A DNA stretch of 64,000 nt from Algoriphagus sp. A40 (GCF_002002735.1 NZ_MUNY01000048.1:124001-188000); one strand, 5' to 3'. Numbered from the stretch's first letter, positions 19,833 through 28,344 are shown. A program made the numbers and translations. Notes: generated from the sequence alone by a model not told the origin.

Positions 19833-20708
19833 ATGGCTTCCGGATTATTTGCCTTATTGGATGATATCGCCACCCTGATGGATGACGTGGCAGTGATGAG
19901 TAAAGTGGCGGCAAAGAAAACCGCCGGAATTTTGGGAGACGATCTGGCAGTAAATGCCGAAAAGGCTTCTGGCTTCGTTTCTGACAGAGAACTTCCCGTC
20001 CTTTGGGCGATCATGAAAGGATCGCTACTTAACAAAATAATAATTCTTCCGGTAGCCTTTCTCCTAAGTGCCTTTTACCCTCCTGCAATTATTGTGATTC
20101 TAATCATTGGGGGCTTGTATTTGGCCTACGAGGGAGCCGAGAAAATTTACGAATATCTCATTCCACATCCCAAAGAAGCCCATGTCAGTTTGGTTTTGGA
20201 GCTGAGTGAGGAAGAGATTTTGGCTTTGGAAAAGCAGAAAATCAAGTCAGCAATCACTACTGATTTTATCCTTTCGGTGGAGATTGTGATCATAGCCATG
20301 AGTACGGTTGTGGATAAAACTCTCGGAACCCAAATTGCCGTAGTTTCAGTAATTGCGCTGATCGCTACAGTCGGGGTATATGGAATTGTGGGCCTGATCG
20401 TTCGCATGGATGAGTTTGGACTGAAATTGATCGCACTCAACGAACAGACAGACAGTTTTTCGGATAAAGTGGGAAATCTTCTTGTGGGAGCACTTCCTTG
20501 GTTCATCCGAATTTTAGGAGTAGTTGGTACACTTGCGTTGCTATTAGTTTCGGGGGGAATTTTTGCTCACAACATTGACTTTTTTCACCATCTGCTGGAA
20601 TCATGGCCGGCCATTGTCAAGGAGTTTTTGATTGGATTAGGCGTTGGGATATTAGTGATGATACCAGTAATGATTTTTAAAAAAATACGCAGTAAAGTCA
20701 AATCGTAA
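19833..20708 (+). CDS. DUF808 family (YedI-type) inner-membrane protein
   Basis: A 291-residue protein with the family's opening MASGLFALLDDIATLMDDVA and the phrase KKTAGILGDDLAVNAEKASG. Around five to six membrane helices follow, at about residues 70-100, 150-195 and 225-285. The function of YedI/DUF808 proteins is not established; E. coli YedI is a conserved inner-membrane protein. The full length matches the family. The ATG directly follows a CGTAAATC-type repeat array. Confident family assignment, unknown role. Confidence 0.92.
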   Translation: MASGLFALLDDIATLMDDVAVMSKVAAKKTAGILGDDLAVNAEKASGFVSDRELPVLWAIMKGSLLNKIIILPVAFLLSAFYPPAIIVILIIGGLYLAYEGAEKIYEYLIPHPKEAHVSLVLELSEEEILALEKQKIKSAITTDFILSVEIVIIAMSTVVDKTLGTQIAVVSVIALIATVGVYGIVGLIVRMDEFGLKLIALNEQTDSFSDKVGNLLVGALPWFIRILGVVGTLALLLVSGGIFAHNIDFFHHLLESWPAIVKEFLIGLGVGILVMIPVMIFKKIRSKVKS

Positions 20709-20745
20709 TCAGCTTATTCCACATTGAAATTAACCCAAAACGCCT

Positions 20746-21771
20746 ATGATTTCCCGAATTGCTCTTTTCAAAACCCTCATTTTAGCGATCGCTTTCACGT
20801 GCAGCTTTGCTTCTTGCTTTTCCCAAAATGGAGTTACCTTTCTTCAGTTTGAGGGAAAAGAAGGTCCAGGAAAAGGCAAACACATCGTAATGATAGCCGG
20901 AGACGACGAATACCGCTCCGAAGAATCCATGCCGATGCTGGCCAAATTGTTGTCCACCCATTATGGATTCAAAACCACTGTTTTGTTTCCGATCGAGCCA
21001 AGTACAGGAAATATTGTCCCCAACTTTCAAAACAACATTCCAGGCTTGGAGCACTTAGAATCTGCAGATCTGATGATCATGCTGATCCGCTTCCGGGAAT
21101 TGCCTGACGAGCAAAGCAAATACATCGAAAACTTCTTGAAAGCCGGCAAACCTATCATCGGTTTGCGGACTTCAACCCATGGGTTTGCCTACCAGAAAAG
21201 CAAAACTTCACCCTATGCCAAATGGGATTGGAACGGAAAAGCTGTGGGTTGGGAGAAAGGTTTTGGCATGCGGATATTTGGTGAAACTTGGGTCAACCAT
21301 CATGGCATCCACGCCAAAGAAGGTTCTCGTGCCCTAGTGGACGGCGTGCAGCAGATGAACGATCATCCTGTGCTTCGTGGCGTCAACGACATCTGGGTTC
21401 CGGAGGATGTCTATGGAATCAAAAGCCTGCCTTCCGAAGCGAAAGTTCTGATCTACGGCCAGTCCACAGCAGGAATGAACGCTCAGGCTGCTCCAATGTG
21501 GGAGAAATCCGTTATGCCCATCGCTTGGACCAAACCTTACCAAATCGAAGGTGGAAAGCCGGGAATGGCCTTCGCATCTACCATGGGTTCGTCGCTGGGC
21601 TTCCAAAGTGAAGACCTCCGTCGTCTGATTGTAAATGCATCTTTTTGGCTGCTGGAAATGCCCGAGACCATTACTCCGGACTTGAATGTGGAAATCGTTG
21701 GCGACTACAAGCCCACAATGTTTGGCTTTGATACCTTTCGAAAGGGGATGAAGGTTTCTGATTTTAAATAA
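20746..21771 (+). CDS. Secreted ThuA-domain protein
   Basis: 341 residues with an N-terminal Sec signal (ending CFSQ). A class I glutamine-amidotransferase-like ThuA fold is visible: GKHIVMIAGDDEYRSEESMP opens the domain, then DLMIMLIRFRELPDEQ and PIIGLRTSTHGFAY. ThuA proteins are linked to trehalose and other sugar use, and often sit beside Gfo/Idh dehydrogenases and sugar isomerases. Here a ketose 3-epimerase gene follows 83 bases downstream on the same strand, which fits that theme. The periplasmic location and exact substrate are inferred. Confidence 0.88.
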   Translation: MISRIALFKTLILAIAFTCSFASCFSQNGVTFLQFEGKEGPGKGKHIVMIAGDDEYRSEESMPMLAKLLSTHYGFKTTVLFPIEPSTGNIVPNFQNNIPGLEHLESADLMIMLIRFRELPDEQSKYIENFLKAGKPIIGLRTSTHGFAYQKSKTSPYAKWDWNGKAVGWEKGFGMRIFGETWVNHHGIHAKEGSRALVDGVQQMNDHPVLRGVNDIWVPEDVYGIKSLPSEAKVLIYGQSTAGMNAQAAPMWEKSVMPIAWTKPYQIEGGKPGMAFASTMGSSLGFQSEDLRRLIVNASFWLLEMPETITPDLNVEIVGDYKPTMFGFDTFRKGMKVSDFK

Positions 21772-21776
21772 AAATT

Positions 21777-21843
21777 GGTCAACAGTCCACGGTCAACAGT
21801 CCACCGATGCGCGGCTGTCGACCGTGGTCTGTGGTCCGTTGAC
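21777..21843. repeat. Composite intergenic repeat with dyad symmetry
   Basis: Two tandem 14-base units GGTCAACAGTCCAC occupy 21777-21804. The 27-base element at 21817-21843 follows; it matches 10812-10838 with two mismatches and is close to the reverse complement of the tandem units (GTCAAC...CCAC against GTGG...GTTGAC). The whole can form a stem-loop in the leader of the epimerase gene. Confidence 0.65.
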
Positions 21844-21854
21844 AAAAATAAACC

Positions 21855-22706
21855 ATGAACAAAATAGGATTTAATGTGCTGGCCTGGTCAGCTGTGGTAT
21901 CGGATGAATTGTTCCCGATCCTGGACAGATTAAAGGGAATTGGCTACGACGGAGCTGAATTTTTTGTTGGACCTTGGGAGGAAAAAGCCTTTAAGTCAGT
22001 TGGAAAGCACTGTGCTGACATCGGACTTGAAGTGACCACGGTGACTGTTCTAAGCCCGGAGGAAAACCCGATTTCACCAGATGCCAAAGTCCGGGAAAAG
22101 TCAAAGGAAAGACTTCGCTGGGTCCTGGACAGAGCTGCGGATTTGAACTCGCAGTTGCTATGTGGACCTTTCCATTCCGCTTTTGCGACTTTTGCTTCCC
22201 GTGCACCCATCGAGGAGGAGTACAATTGGTCCGCTGAAGTGCTTCATGAAATGGGTGACTATGCCCAGAAGCTCGGAATCCTTCTTACTCCCGAAGCACT
22301 AAACCGCTTCGAATGCTACCTGTCCAATACCATGGAGCAGTTGGATTATTTATTAGCCAAAGTCAATCATCCGAATGTGCAGGCGATGTTTGACACTCAC
22401 CATGCGAATATGGAAGAGAAAAAACTGGGGCAAGCCATTGAATTCATCGCTCCGAAACTGGGTCACTTTCATATCTCTGAAAACGACCGCGGAACTCCCG
22501 GTTCGGGTCATGTGAATTTTGATGAAACTTTCGCTGCCTTGAAAAAAGTCGGTTATTCCGGTTGGCTGACAATTGAGGGTTTCACCCGCAACGATCCCGC
22601 TTTTGCCAATTCCATCGGAGTGTGGAGGGAGTTTTCGGCACCTTGGGATATGGCAGAGAATGGCTTTAAGCTGATTAAGGGGATGGGAGAGAAGTATGGG
22701 TTTTAA
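21855..22706 (+). CDS. Ketose 3-epimerase (D-tagatose/D-psicose 3-epimerase type)
   Basis: A 283-residue TIM-barrel sugar isomerase. The expected divalent-metal ligands of tagatose/psicose 3-epimerases are all in place: E147 in TPEALNRFE, D180 in AMFDTHHANMEE, H206 in LGHFHISENDRGTPG and E241 in WLTIEGFTRND. The enzyme should interconvert ketohexoses at C3 in the cytosol. It follows the ThuA gene on the same strand. Its last ~25 codons occur again, diverged, at 25298-25378 beyond an inserted three-gene block. The coding sequence here is full length, ending in LIKGMGEKYGF. Sugar specificity cannot be read from sequence. Confidence 0.9.
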   Translation: MNKIGFNVLAWSAVVSDELFPILDRLKGIGYDGAEFFVGPWEEKAFKSVGKHCADIGLEVTTVTVLSPEENPISPDAKVREKSKERLRWVLDRAADLNSQLLCGPFHSAFATFASRAPIEEEYNWSAEVLHEMGDYAQKLGILLTPEALNRFECYLSNTMEQLDYLLAKVNHPNVQAMFDTHHANMEEKKLGQAIEFIAPKLGHFHISENDRGTPGSGHVNFDETFAALKKVGYSGWLTIEGFTRNDPAFANSIGVWREFSAPWDMAENGFKLIKGMGEKYGF

Positions 22707-22860
22707 GATATGCGTCAAGATTTGGCTTCAAAAAAATCAATTTTTACAACTGTTATTTTAGGTTTCTTAGATGAGAAATGAAATATTTTTTGTAAACTCA
22801 AAGAATAGTGTTGAATTCTGAAAAAAAATGAATTGACAAGTTGATTGACTATTCTGCAAA

Positions 22861-24219
22861 ATGGGGAAAAACAAAGAAGCTAAAGTTCAGAAAAAGAGAG
22901 AAAGGAAGGAATTAATAATAAGGAGAAAAAAGAGACTTGGAAAAAAAATTTACAGAGGATCGAAACTAAGCGCCTTATATAGATTTTATCGCGATTATGA
23001 ATCAAAGGTGCTTTTGAACTCAAGATCCAAATTAATTGATTTTTTAGAAAAAAATTGTGGAGAAATTAAATTTAAGTCTTTCACCCATAAAATCCCTAAA
23101 GTATTCTCTCTTAAAAAAAATTATGAGCCAACACTTAAAATAATTTTTGAAATTAATAAATCGATATTTGAGTCCAGAGGAGTAGGTATTTTGATTTCAT
23201 TGGATTTTGAGGATTGCGAACAAGTTGATTTGCCATCACTTTTTTTACTACAGGTTTGTAAAATTGAATTACAACAAGACTTAAAGCGGATTTCAGAGAA
23301 ACTAAGAGCAGTTAAACTTGTGCCAAAGATTGAGGTGAAAAAGTCAAAAGAAAATTCGGTTAATAAGCAACTTTGGCTAAATGGCTTTATTTCTAGAGAT
23401 CAGGTTAAGATTGAAAATGACCAACTAAACCCAATAGATACTATCGGGTTTTTACACGGGAGAAAGAGGCAAAGTAAATATTCTGAAAATCGAAAGGGAA
23501 AGATTACGACGTATACAGTTAGGTATATTGATAAGTGCTTAAATGATTTTGGATATGAATTGGATCCGACAGGAAAAGGGTTTGTAGAAGGGATAATTTC
23601 AGAATTGTTAAATAATGCAGAGGATCATAGTCCTTTTGATTCTTGGTATATTACTTGCAACTACTTTAAAAAGGAAATGGGTTCAATAGAGGGGTTAATT
23701 GGAGAATTAAATATAGCGATCTTTAATTTTGGGTATTCTATATGTGAAGGATTAGAGGATAATAGAGATAAAAATAATTCACAATTCAATGAGTTGGACG
23801 AGGTTTATAAGGCATATCTCTCGAAAGTAGGCCCCATATCGAAGGAGAATTATTTTACTTTACTGTCTTTGCAGGAAGGAGTTAGTAGACTTAAGTATTT
23901 AGATGAAAGTAGAGGGACAGGTACTATTAAATTTATCAATTCTTTTTTACATTTGGGGGATTTTGAGAATGATCAATTTAAGCCACATTTCCACATATTT
24001 TCAGGCTTTACAAATTTGATTTGCGATAGTAAATACAAGCCTTTCGAGAAGGAAGGCCGTCAATTTCTGGCGTTCAATGATAAGAAGAATCTTTTGGGAA
24101 AGCAGGATGCAAATTATTTGAAAGATTTAGCGTTAAAGTTTCCTGGGACTCTGTTCAATGCAAAAATTTATTTTAACGAAGAGTATCTTGACAAAAAGGT
24201 AAATGGAAAAGATAGTTAA
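22861..24219 (+). CDS. GHKL-type ATPase-like protein, first gene of a three-gene AT-rich module
   Basis: 452 residues with a very basic N-terminus (many Lys/Arg in the first 30). Residues ~100-140 (GVGILISLDFEDCEQVDLPS) resemble a STAS-domain strand-loop. The stretch FVEGIISELLNNAEDHSPFD (~240-260) looks like the N-box of a GHKL/HATPase domain as in anti-sigma kinases. IAIFNFGYSICEG (~288) would be a degenerate G1 box, lacking the usual Asp. SRGTGTIKFI (~352) resembles the G2 glycine loop. The gene overlaps the STAS-like DUF4325 gene, the kind of partner seen with anti-sigma-type ATPases. The DNA is visibly more AT-rich than its neighbours. Function unknown; an ATP-dependent partner switch is an inference. 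Confidence 0.7.
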   Translation: MGKNKEAKVQKKRERKELIIRRKKRLGKKIYRGSKLSALYRFYRDYESKVLLNSRSKLIDFLEKNCGEIKFKSFTHKIPKVFSLKKNYEPTLKIIFEINKSIFESRGVGILISLDFEDCEQVDLPSLFLLQVCKIELQQDLKRISEKLRAVKLVPKIEVKKSKENSVNKQLWLNGFISRDQVKIENDQLNPIDTIGFLHGRKRQSKYSENRKGKITTYTVRYIDKCLNDFGYELDPTGKGFVEGIISELLNNAEDHSPFDSWYITCNYFKKEMGSIEGLIGELNIAIFNFGYSICEGLEDNRDKNNSQFNELDEVYKAYLSKVGPISKENYFTLLSLQEGVSRLKYLDESRGTGTIKFINSFLHLGDFENDQFKPHFHIFSGFTNLICDSKYKPFEKEGRQFLAFNDKKNLLGKQDANYLKDLALKFPGTLFNAKIYFNEEYLDKKVNGKDS

Positions 24220-24565
24220 TTTACTTGAGTTTAGAGGAGAAGGCAGTACTTTGTTTACTGGGCGGCCTCAAGGCGTTTCCGCCAGAGAGAAACTGAATTT
24301 GAAAGATTTGGATGAAAGTCAGTATAATGTCAAGGTAATTATACCAAAAGGAACCACATCGTTTAATCCGTCATTTTTCCTTGGATTGTTTTTTGACAGT
24401 ATTAAAAAAATGGGTTTGAATCGTTTTAAATCCAAATACAAGTTTGTTTATGAAGATGAAGATGATAGAGTGGGGAATGTTTTAAAAGGTCATGTAAATG
24501 AGGCGTTTATGCATGCTGAAAATTCTCTTAAAAATCGAACGTCTTTAAAAAAGCTGTTTTCGTGA
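24203..24565 (+). CDS. STAS-like domain protein (DUF4325)
   Basis: A 120-residue protein whose start overlaps the preceding ATPase-like gene by 17 bases. The segment VIIPKGTTSFNPSFFLGLFFDSI, given here only as its parts VIIPKGT and SFNPSFFLGLFFDS, is characteristic of DUF4325, a STAS-like fold. In STAS proteins such as SpoIIAA, binding partners are GHKL kinases. DUF4325 genes commonly sit beside HATPase genes, so an interaction with the upstream product is the simplest reading. No catalytic residues are apparent. Its TGA overlaps the GTG start of the third gene, which indicates translational coupling. Confidence 0.75.
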   Translation: MEKIVNLLEFRGEGSTLFTGRPQGVSAREKLNLKDLDESQYNVKVIIPKGTTSFNPSFFLGLFFDSIKKMGLNRFKSKYKFVYEDEDDRVGNVLKGHVNEAFMHAENSLKNRTSLKKLFS

Positions 24566-25104
24566 CTCTGGTTCATCATCTATCTTTGATTGATTTATTG
24601 GATTTTGCAAATAAATATGCTGACTCCTTCGGCCTTGTAGTTGTTGTGTTATTGTTTATGTTTGAGAGGCGGTTCTCGCGAGACTCAAGAAGGAAGGATT
24701 CATTTATAAATTGGTATTTGAACTTTGTCGTTGGTAAGAATATTGAAAATTTGGATATGTTTTTTAAAAATGTTGAAATAGAAATCATCGATAAAATTTC
24801 TTTGGTGGCAATGCCTATTGAAAATGAACAAGCTATCGTTCAGATTAAAATGGATTTTATTTCTAAATTTGATAGTTTGAAACAGAAAGTTAATTATAAT
24901 TTTTTCACCCTTTTGTCTTCTTTGGATACTGGTTTGTTTGATGCTTGTTTACTGGTTTTAAATGATATCGATGATCAAGTAAAGATTTGTATTGATTTAA
25001 AAGTTGGTAGTGGTCGAGATGTTGAGTTTGATTTAGGGAAATTTTACGGAAACAAGAATAAAATCTATGAGCTGTTATATCGTCCGATCGAAAAGCTTGA
25101 TTAA
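24562..25104 (+). CDS. Membrane-anchored protein of unknown function, third gene of the module
   Basis: 180 residues, starting with GTG inside the GTGA overlap with the previous stop. One hydrophobic segment (FGLVVVVLLFMF, about residues 22-34) is followed by basic residues (ERRFSRDSRRK), so the C-terminal ~140 residues should face the cytoplasm. That part is a mixed alpha/beta region with no family I recognise (phrases VAMPIENEQAIVQIKMDF, DVEFDLGKFYG). Coupled translation suggests its product joins the ATPase/DUF4325 complex, perhaps tethering it to the membrane. It could be a sensor or an effector; the sequence does not decide. Confidence 0.7.
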   Translation: MTLVHHLSLIDLLDFANKYADSFGLVVVVLLFMFERRFSRDSRRKDSFINWYLNFVVGKNIENLDMFFKNVEIEIIDKISLVAMPIENEQAIVQIKMDFISKFDSLKQKVNYNFFTLLSSLDTGLFDACLLVLNDIDDQVKICIDLKVGSGRDVEFDLGKFYGNKNKIYELLYRPIEKLD

Positions 25105-25297
25105 GTAATTTCGGGATTAATTGATTGTTTTAAAAACAGAGGCTTGTGCGCATAGGAACCCAAAGATATAATTCCTTAAAAACGTTATAGTTCTGAAGGT
25201 TTTCTTTGATTATTTTGATTGTCGATTTTTCATGGATATGGATTTGATTACAAATTCCTTCGAGAAAACCGAATTCTGTCCATGCTTGTAGAGGATT

Positions 25298-25378
25298 AGG
25301 CGGAATTTCTCCGAACCTTGGGATATGGCAGAGAATGGCTTTAAGCTGATCAAAGGGATGTTGGAAAAGCACGGTTGA
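25298..25378 (+). pseudogene. Remnant of a ketose 3-epimerase 3' end
   Basis: In one frame this reads RRNFSEPWDMAENGFKLIKG, continuing MLEKHG and TGA. The intact epimerase ends WREFSAPWDMAENGFKLIKG then MGEKYGF. A 38-base core of the DNA differs at only two positions, while the flanks are more diverged. No start codon or upstream part of the gene is present. The fragment therefore marks either the original end of the epimerase, displaced when the three-gene block entered, or the tail of a deleted tandem paralogue. The PNPOx-like gene begins 33 bases later. Confidence 0.85.
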
Positions 25379-25411
25379 GGCGGGTTTTTTAACTAATTCA
25401 ATCTCTAAACC

Positions 25412-25957
25412 ATGGGAAAAAAGCTGGAATCCATCACGGAGGAATTGAAGGAATTCATAGAAAAACAAAAACTGTTTTTTGTAGGAACTGCTGCTGATGA
25501 AGGCAGAGTGAATGTCTCACCAAAAGGCACAGATTCTTTCAGGGTGATAGATCCAAACAAGATAGTCTGGCTCAACCTGACTGGCAGTGGGAACGAAACC
25601 GCTGCCCATCTGCTGCTTAATCCCAGAATGACCGTGATGTTCTGTGCTTTTGAAGGCAAGCCCATGATCCTGCGACTCTATGGCTATGCAAAAATCTACC
25701 ACGGGAGGGATCCGGAATTTCAGCAATACATCAGTTTGTTTCCGGAAAATACCGGCTCCCGGCAAATCATAGTCATGACTGTGGATTTGGTTCAGACGTC
25801 TTGCGGGTTTGCTGTGCCATTTATGGATTTCAAAGAAGAGCGGGAAACCTTGAATTCCTGGTCAACCAAACAGGGAAAGGAAGGAATCGAGCGCTATTGG
25901 GAGGAGAAAAACACCAAGAGCCTTGATGGATTTGAGACAAAAATCCTTGGAGCATAA
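25412..25957 (+). CDS. Pyridoxamine 5'-phosphate oxidase-like flavin-binding family protein
   Basis: 181 residues with the split-barrel fold of the PNPOx-like family: FFVGTAADEGRVNVSPKG at residues 23-40, FRVIDPNKIVWLNLTGSGNE at 43-62 and a C-terminal helical region. The conserved VNVSPKG-type stretch is common in the subgroup annotated as general flavin/F420-type oxidoreductases rather than true PdxH. The substrate is unknown. It begins just after the epimerase remnant, so it was probably the epimerase's original neighbour before the island arrived. Confidence 0.87.
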   Translation: MGKKLESITEELKEFIEKQKLFFVGTAADEGRVNVSPKGTDSFRVIDPNKIVWLNLTGSGNETAAHLLLNPRMTVMFCAFEGKPMILRLYGYAKIYHGRDPEFQQYISLFPENTGSRQIIVMTVDLVQTSCGFAVPFMDFKEERETLNSWSTKQGKEGIERYWEEKNTKSLDGFETKILGA

Positions 25958-26040
25958 CCACAATGCGAACCTTTGATGATTGAATTAGATACTAATTTGA
26001 AACTATTGAAGGGGGAATTTGCAGTAATGAGAAATACCAA

Positions 26041-26841
26041 TCACCCCCCTGATTCCCAAGGTATTTTGTACATCCACATGGAAGAAGATCGATTTGGTCC
26101 ACATTCTCCTGCCCAAGGATCTGCCAATTCATAGTAGCCAGTTCCCCAGACTTCGAAATGTAAATGAGGACCGGATGAATTTCCGGCACTTCCGGCTTCA
26201 CCGATTTTCTGACCTTGGGTTACATGATCACCGGGTTTTACGGTGATGGAATTTGTTTTGAAATGATCGTATCTCGTAGCAAATAAACCCGGGATTCCAG
26301 TGTGTTTTATTACGACTACATTGCCTCCGGCAAAGCACCAAAAACAGCAACAGTCTCCTGTTTTGCAAAAATCCCCAAGTTCGGTGCAGACCAGATATCC
26401 ATTTGACTGACCTGGCTGAGCCCAGCCTGCTGGGGGAGCATAACAATCAAGATTGTTATCCGGACACTTGTCATATTTCCCGTCAAAAACCCAAAGCACA
26501 ACACCGTCCGCTGCCGCAAATACATCGATTCCTTTTTCCATTTGCTCCATGGAAATACCGATGTCTGTTCCTTGATGCCCTAAGTATCCAGGGGCGCCAC
26601 AATTAAAGGCTTGACCCGTATTATTGATGTCTGGATAACCAATATTTGTACATGTTTTACCGGGGATACAATCTATTGGCCATGCCAAAGATCCATTTGG
26701 TGTAAGAATATCTCCATCATCGCTGCCGTCATCCGAATTACAAGCCATAAGAAATCCAGCAACCAGGAGGGTAATGCAAATTCTTGAAAGTAAGGAAAAT
26801 CCATTGTCTGGATTCAGCCGAAAAGCAACTTTTGTATTCAT
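26041..26841 (-). CDS. M23 family metallopeptidase lipoprotein with a cysteine-rich insert
   Basis: About 266 residues using the ATG at 26841 (an in-frame ATG at 26859 adds six). The lipobox VAGFLMAC gives a lipid-anchored envelope protein. The LytM/M23 zinc site is present: GHQGTDIG (first His and Asp) and GPHLHFEVW (last His), with RYDHF between. M23 enzymes cut peptidoglycan cross-links or act as activators. Between the first and later motifs is an insert with many cysteines (YDKCPDNNLDCY, CTELGDFCKTGDCCCFWC), not typical of the family; it may form disulfides. Convergent with the PNPOx-like gene. Confidence 0.87.
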   Translation of the reverse strand: MNTKVAFRLNPDNGFSLLSRICITLLVAGFLMACNSDDGSDDGDILTPNGSLAWPIDCIPGKTCTNIGYPDINNTGQAFNCGAPGYLGHQGTDIGISMEQMEKGIDVFAAADGVVLWVFDGKYDKCPDNNLDCYAPPAGWAQPGQSNGYLVCTELGDFCKTGDCCCFWCFAGGNVVVIKHTGIPGLFATRYDHFKTNSITVKPGDHVTQGQKIGEAGSAGNSSGPHLHFEVWGTGYYELADPWAGECGPNRSSSMWMYKIPWESGG

Positions 26842-27006
26842 CCTTTTTGAGAAAAACAAGGTTTAGGAGCACTAAAAAACCTATGTTGAATTTAATTATT
26901 TTTTTTAAGTATTTGAAAATAAGAGAAATATGGAGGGCAATTGGGCGAGGGTTCCAATATTCTTTTTTGGTTATCTTGAGTAATCACATTCCTAATTCAT
27001 TTCAAA

Positions 27007-27836
27007 ATGAAATCAATCCATTTACTCTCCTTAAGCTTTGTTACACTTTTTTCCTGCAAAGAAAAACCGCAAAATGCAACTTTATCCGCCGATCCTCTCG
27101 CTGTTCTTTCCAACTTGGAATGGATCGATTTGACCTATGCCTTCGACTCGACGACGCTTTATTGGCCGAACAATCTAAAAGGCTTTGAACTGGAAAACGA
27201 AGCTGAGGGGATTACCGAATTGGGTTTTTATTATTCATCCAACAGCCTCTCCACTCCCGAGCATGGGGGTACGCACCTCGACGCACCGATCCATTTTTCT
27301 GCCTCAGGCAAGACCCTCGATCATTTGGATTTGACCCAATTGACAGGCGAAGCTATACTGATTGATGTGAGTGAAATGGCACTGGCCAACCGGGATTATC
27401 TGATCGATTCGGCGGCAATTCTGGCTTGGGAGGCTCAGCATGGGCAGATTCCGAATGGTACAATCGTTTTGTTTCGCACGGGTTCCGGGCTTTTTATCCC
27501 GATCGGGAAAAGTATTTTGGCACTGCCAAAACCGGAACCGAAGCTATTCCCGAACTCCACTTCCCTGGGATTCACCCTAATGCCGCCCGCTTTTTAGCCG
27601 AAAAACGTAAGGTCAAAGCAGTCGGATTGGACACCCCAAGTCTGGATTTTGGTCAGTCCAAGGATTTTGCAACGCATCAGGTCCTGATGGGACACAATAT
27701 CCCCGGTTTTGAGAATGTAGTCAACCTGGATCATTTGCCGGCAAAAGGATTTTATGCCGTGGCTTTGCCTATGAAAATCAAAGGAGGCAGTGGAGGCCCG
27801 CTTCGAATAATTGCGGGGGTGGTCAAGTCAGAGTGA
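27007..27836 (+). pseudogene. Cyclase/kynurenine formamidase-like lipoprotein, disrupted by one frameshift
   Basis: Two overlapping frames (27007-27597 and the frame ending at 27836) together make one ~276-residue cyclase-family protein. The first part has a lipobox (TLFSC), IDLTYAFDSTTLYWPN and the metal motif HGGTHLDAPIHF. The second carries FRAFYPDREKYFG, FPGIHPNAARFLAEK and VGLDTPSLDFG. The break lies near 27480-27490: frame 1 reads VLFRTGSG and the other FRAFYPD. Restoring one T (GGTTTCC for GGTTCC) would give VLFRTGFRAFYPD. It is either a real loss-of-function mutation or a sequencing error. Without the shift it should be a metal-dependent hydrolase in the envelope. Confidence 0.85.
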
Positions 27837-27868
27837 GCAAAAAGGGACTCAGAAAAATTACCAAACCA

Positions 27869-28312
27869 TTATTTCACTTCCTCCTCCGGCACAGCCATCG
27901 TGTGATTGCCGAGAAGCCTCCATTTTCCTTCGACTAAAGCATAGGTCCGCATAAAGTGATACGTCACCGGAGCAGGTGCCCGATCCACCACGGTATATCC
28001 GCTGACAACCGCGGTGCTTCCCAGGATCACCGCCTGTTGATCGCGGGAAATCCGGCTCTTGGTGTTATCGGCCTGGCCACCCTGAATCCGCTTAGCACGG
28101 GAGATTACCGCTTCCTTTCCGTCGATTAGACTGGCGTGATTGTGAACCCAGACGAACTCATCGGCCAGGATGTTTTCCAAAAAGGCCACATCCGATTCCA
28201 AAAGGGCCTTTTCCCAGTCTTGATCCAATTGGATGAGTTGTGTTTCCTGAGTTTGGGAAAAGCTGACAAAATGGAAGGAAAAGAAAAAGACGGCCAGGAT
28301 GAGGTGTTTCAT
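27869..28312 (-). CDS. Secreted DUF4440 / SnoaL-like (NTF2 fold) protein, copy A
   Basis: 147 residues with a Sec signal (MKHLILAVFFFSFHFVSFSQ). The NTF2-like core includes LDQDWEKALLESDVAFLENI, DEFVWVHNHASLIDGKE and VTYHFMRTYALVEGKWRLLG. DUF4440 members resemble ketosteroid isomerases and polyketide cyclases, but no enzymatic role can be assigned. A close paralogue lies at 31298-31738, on the other side of an MFS transporter and a sulfatase gene. The transporter gene lies upstream on the same strand, about 30 bases away, so this may be the distal gene of that unit. Confidence 0.88.
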   Translation of the reverse strand: MKHLILAVFFFSFHFVSFSQTQETQLIQLDQDWEKALLESDVAFLENILADEFVWVHNHASLIDGKEAVISRAKRIQGGQADNTKSRISRDQQAVILGSTAVVSGYTVVDRAPAPVTYHFMRTYALVEGKWRLLGNHTMAVPEEEVK

Positions 28313-28344
28313 TTTGGGAGAATTGATGGAGTTCTTGGAAATTA

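Noticed and set aside
22707..25297. Classic integrative element with an integrase
   Set aside because: No integrase, transposase or clear attachment-site pair is present in the island; only the gene-end remnant supports insertion.
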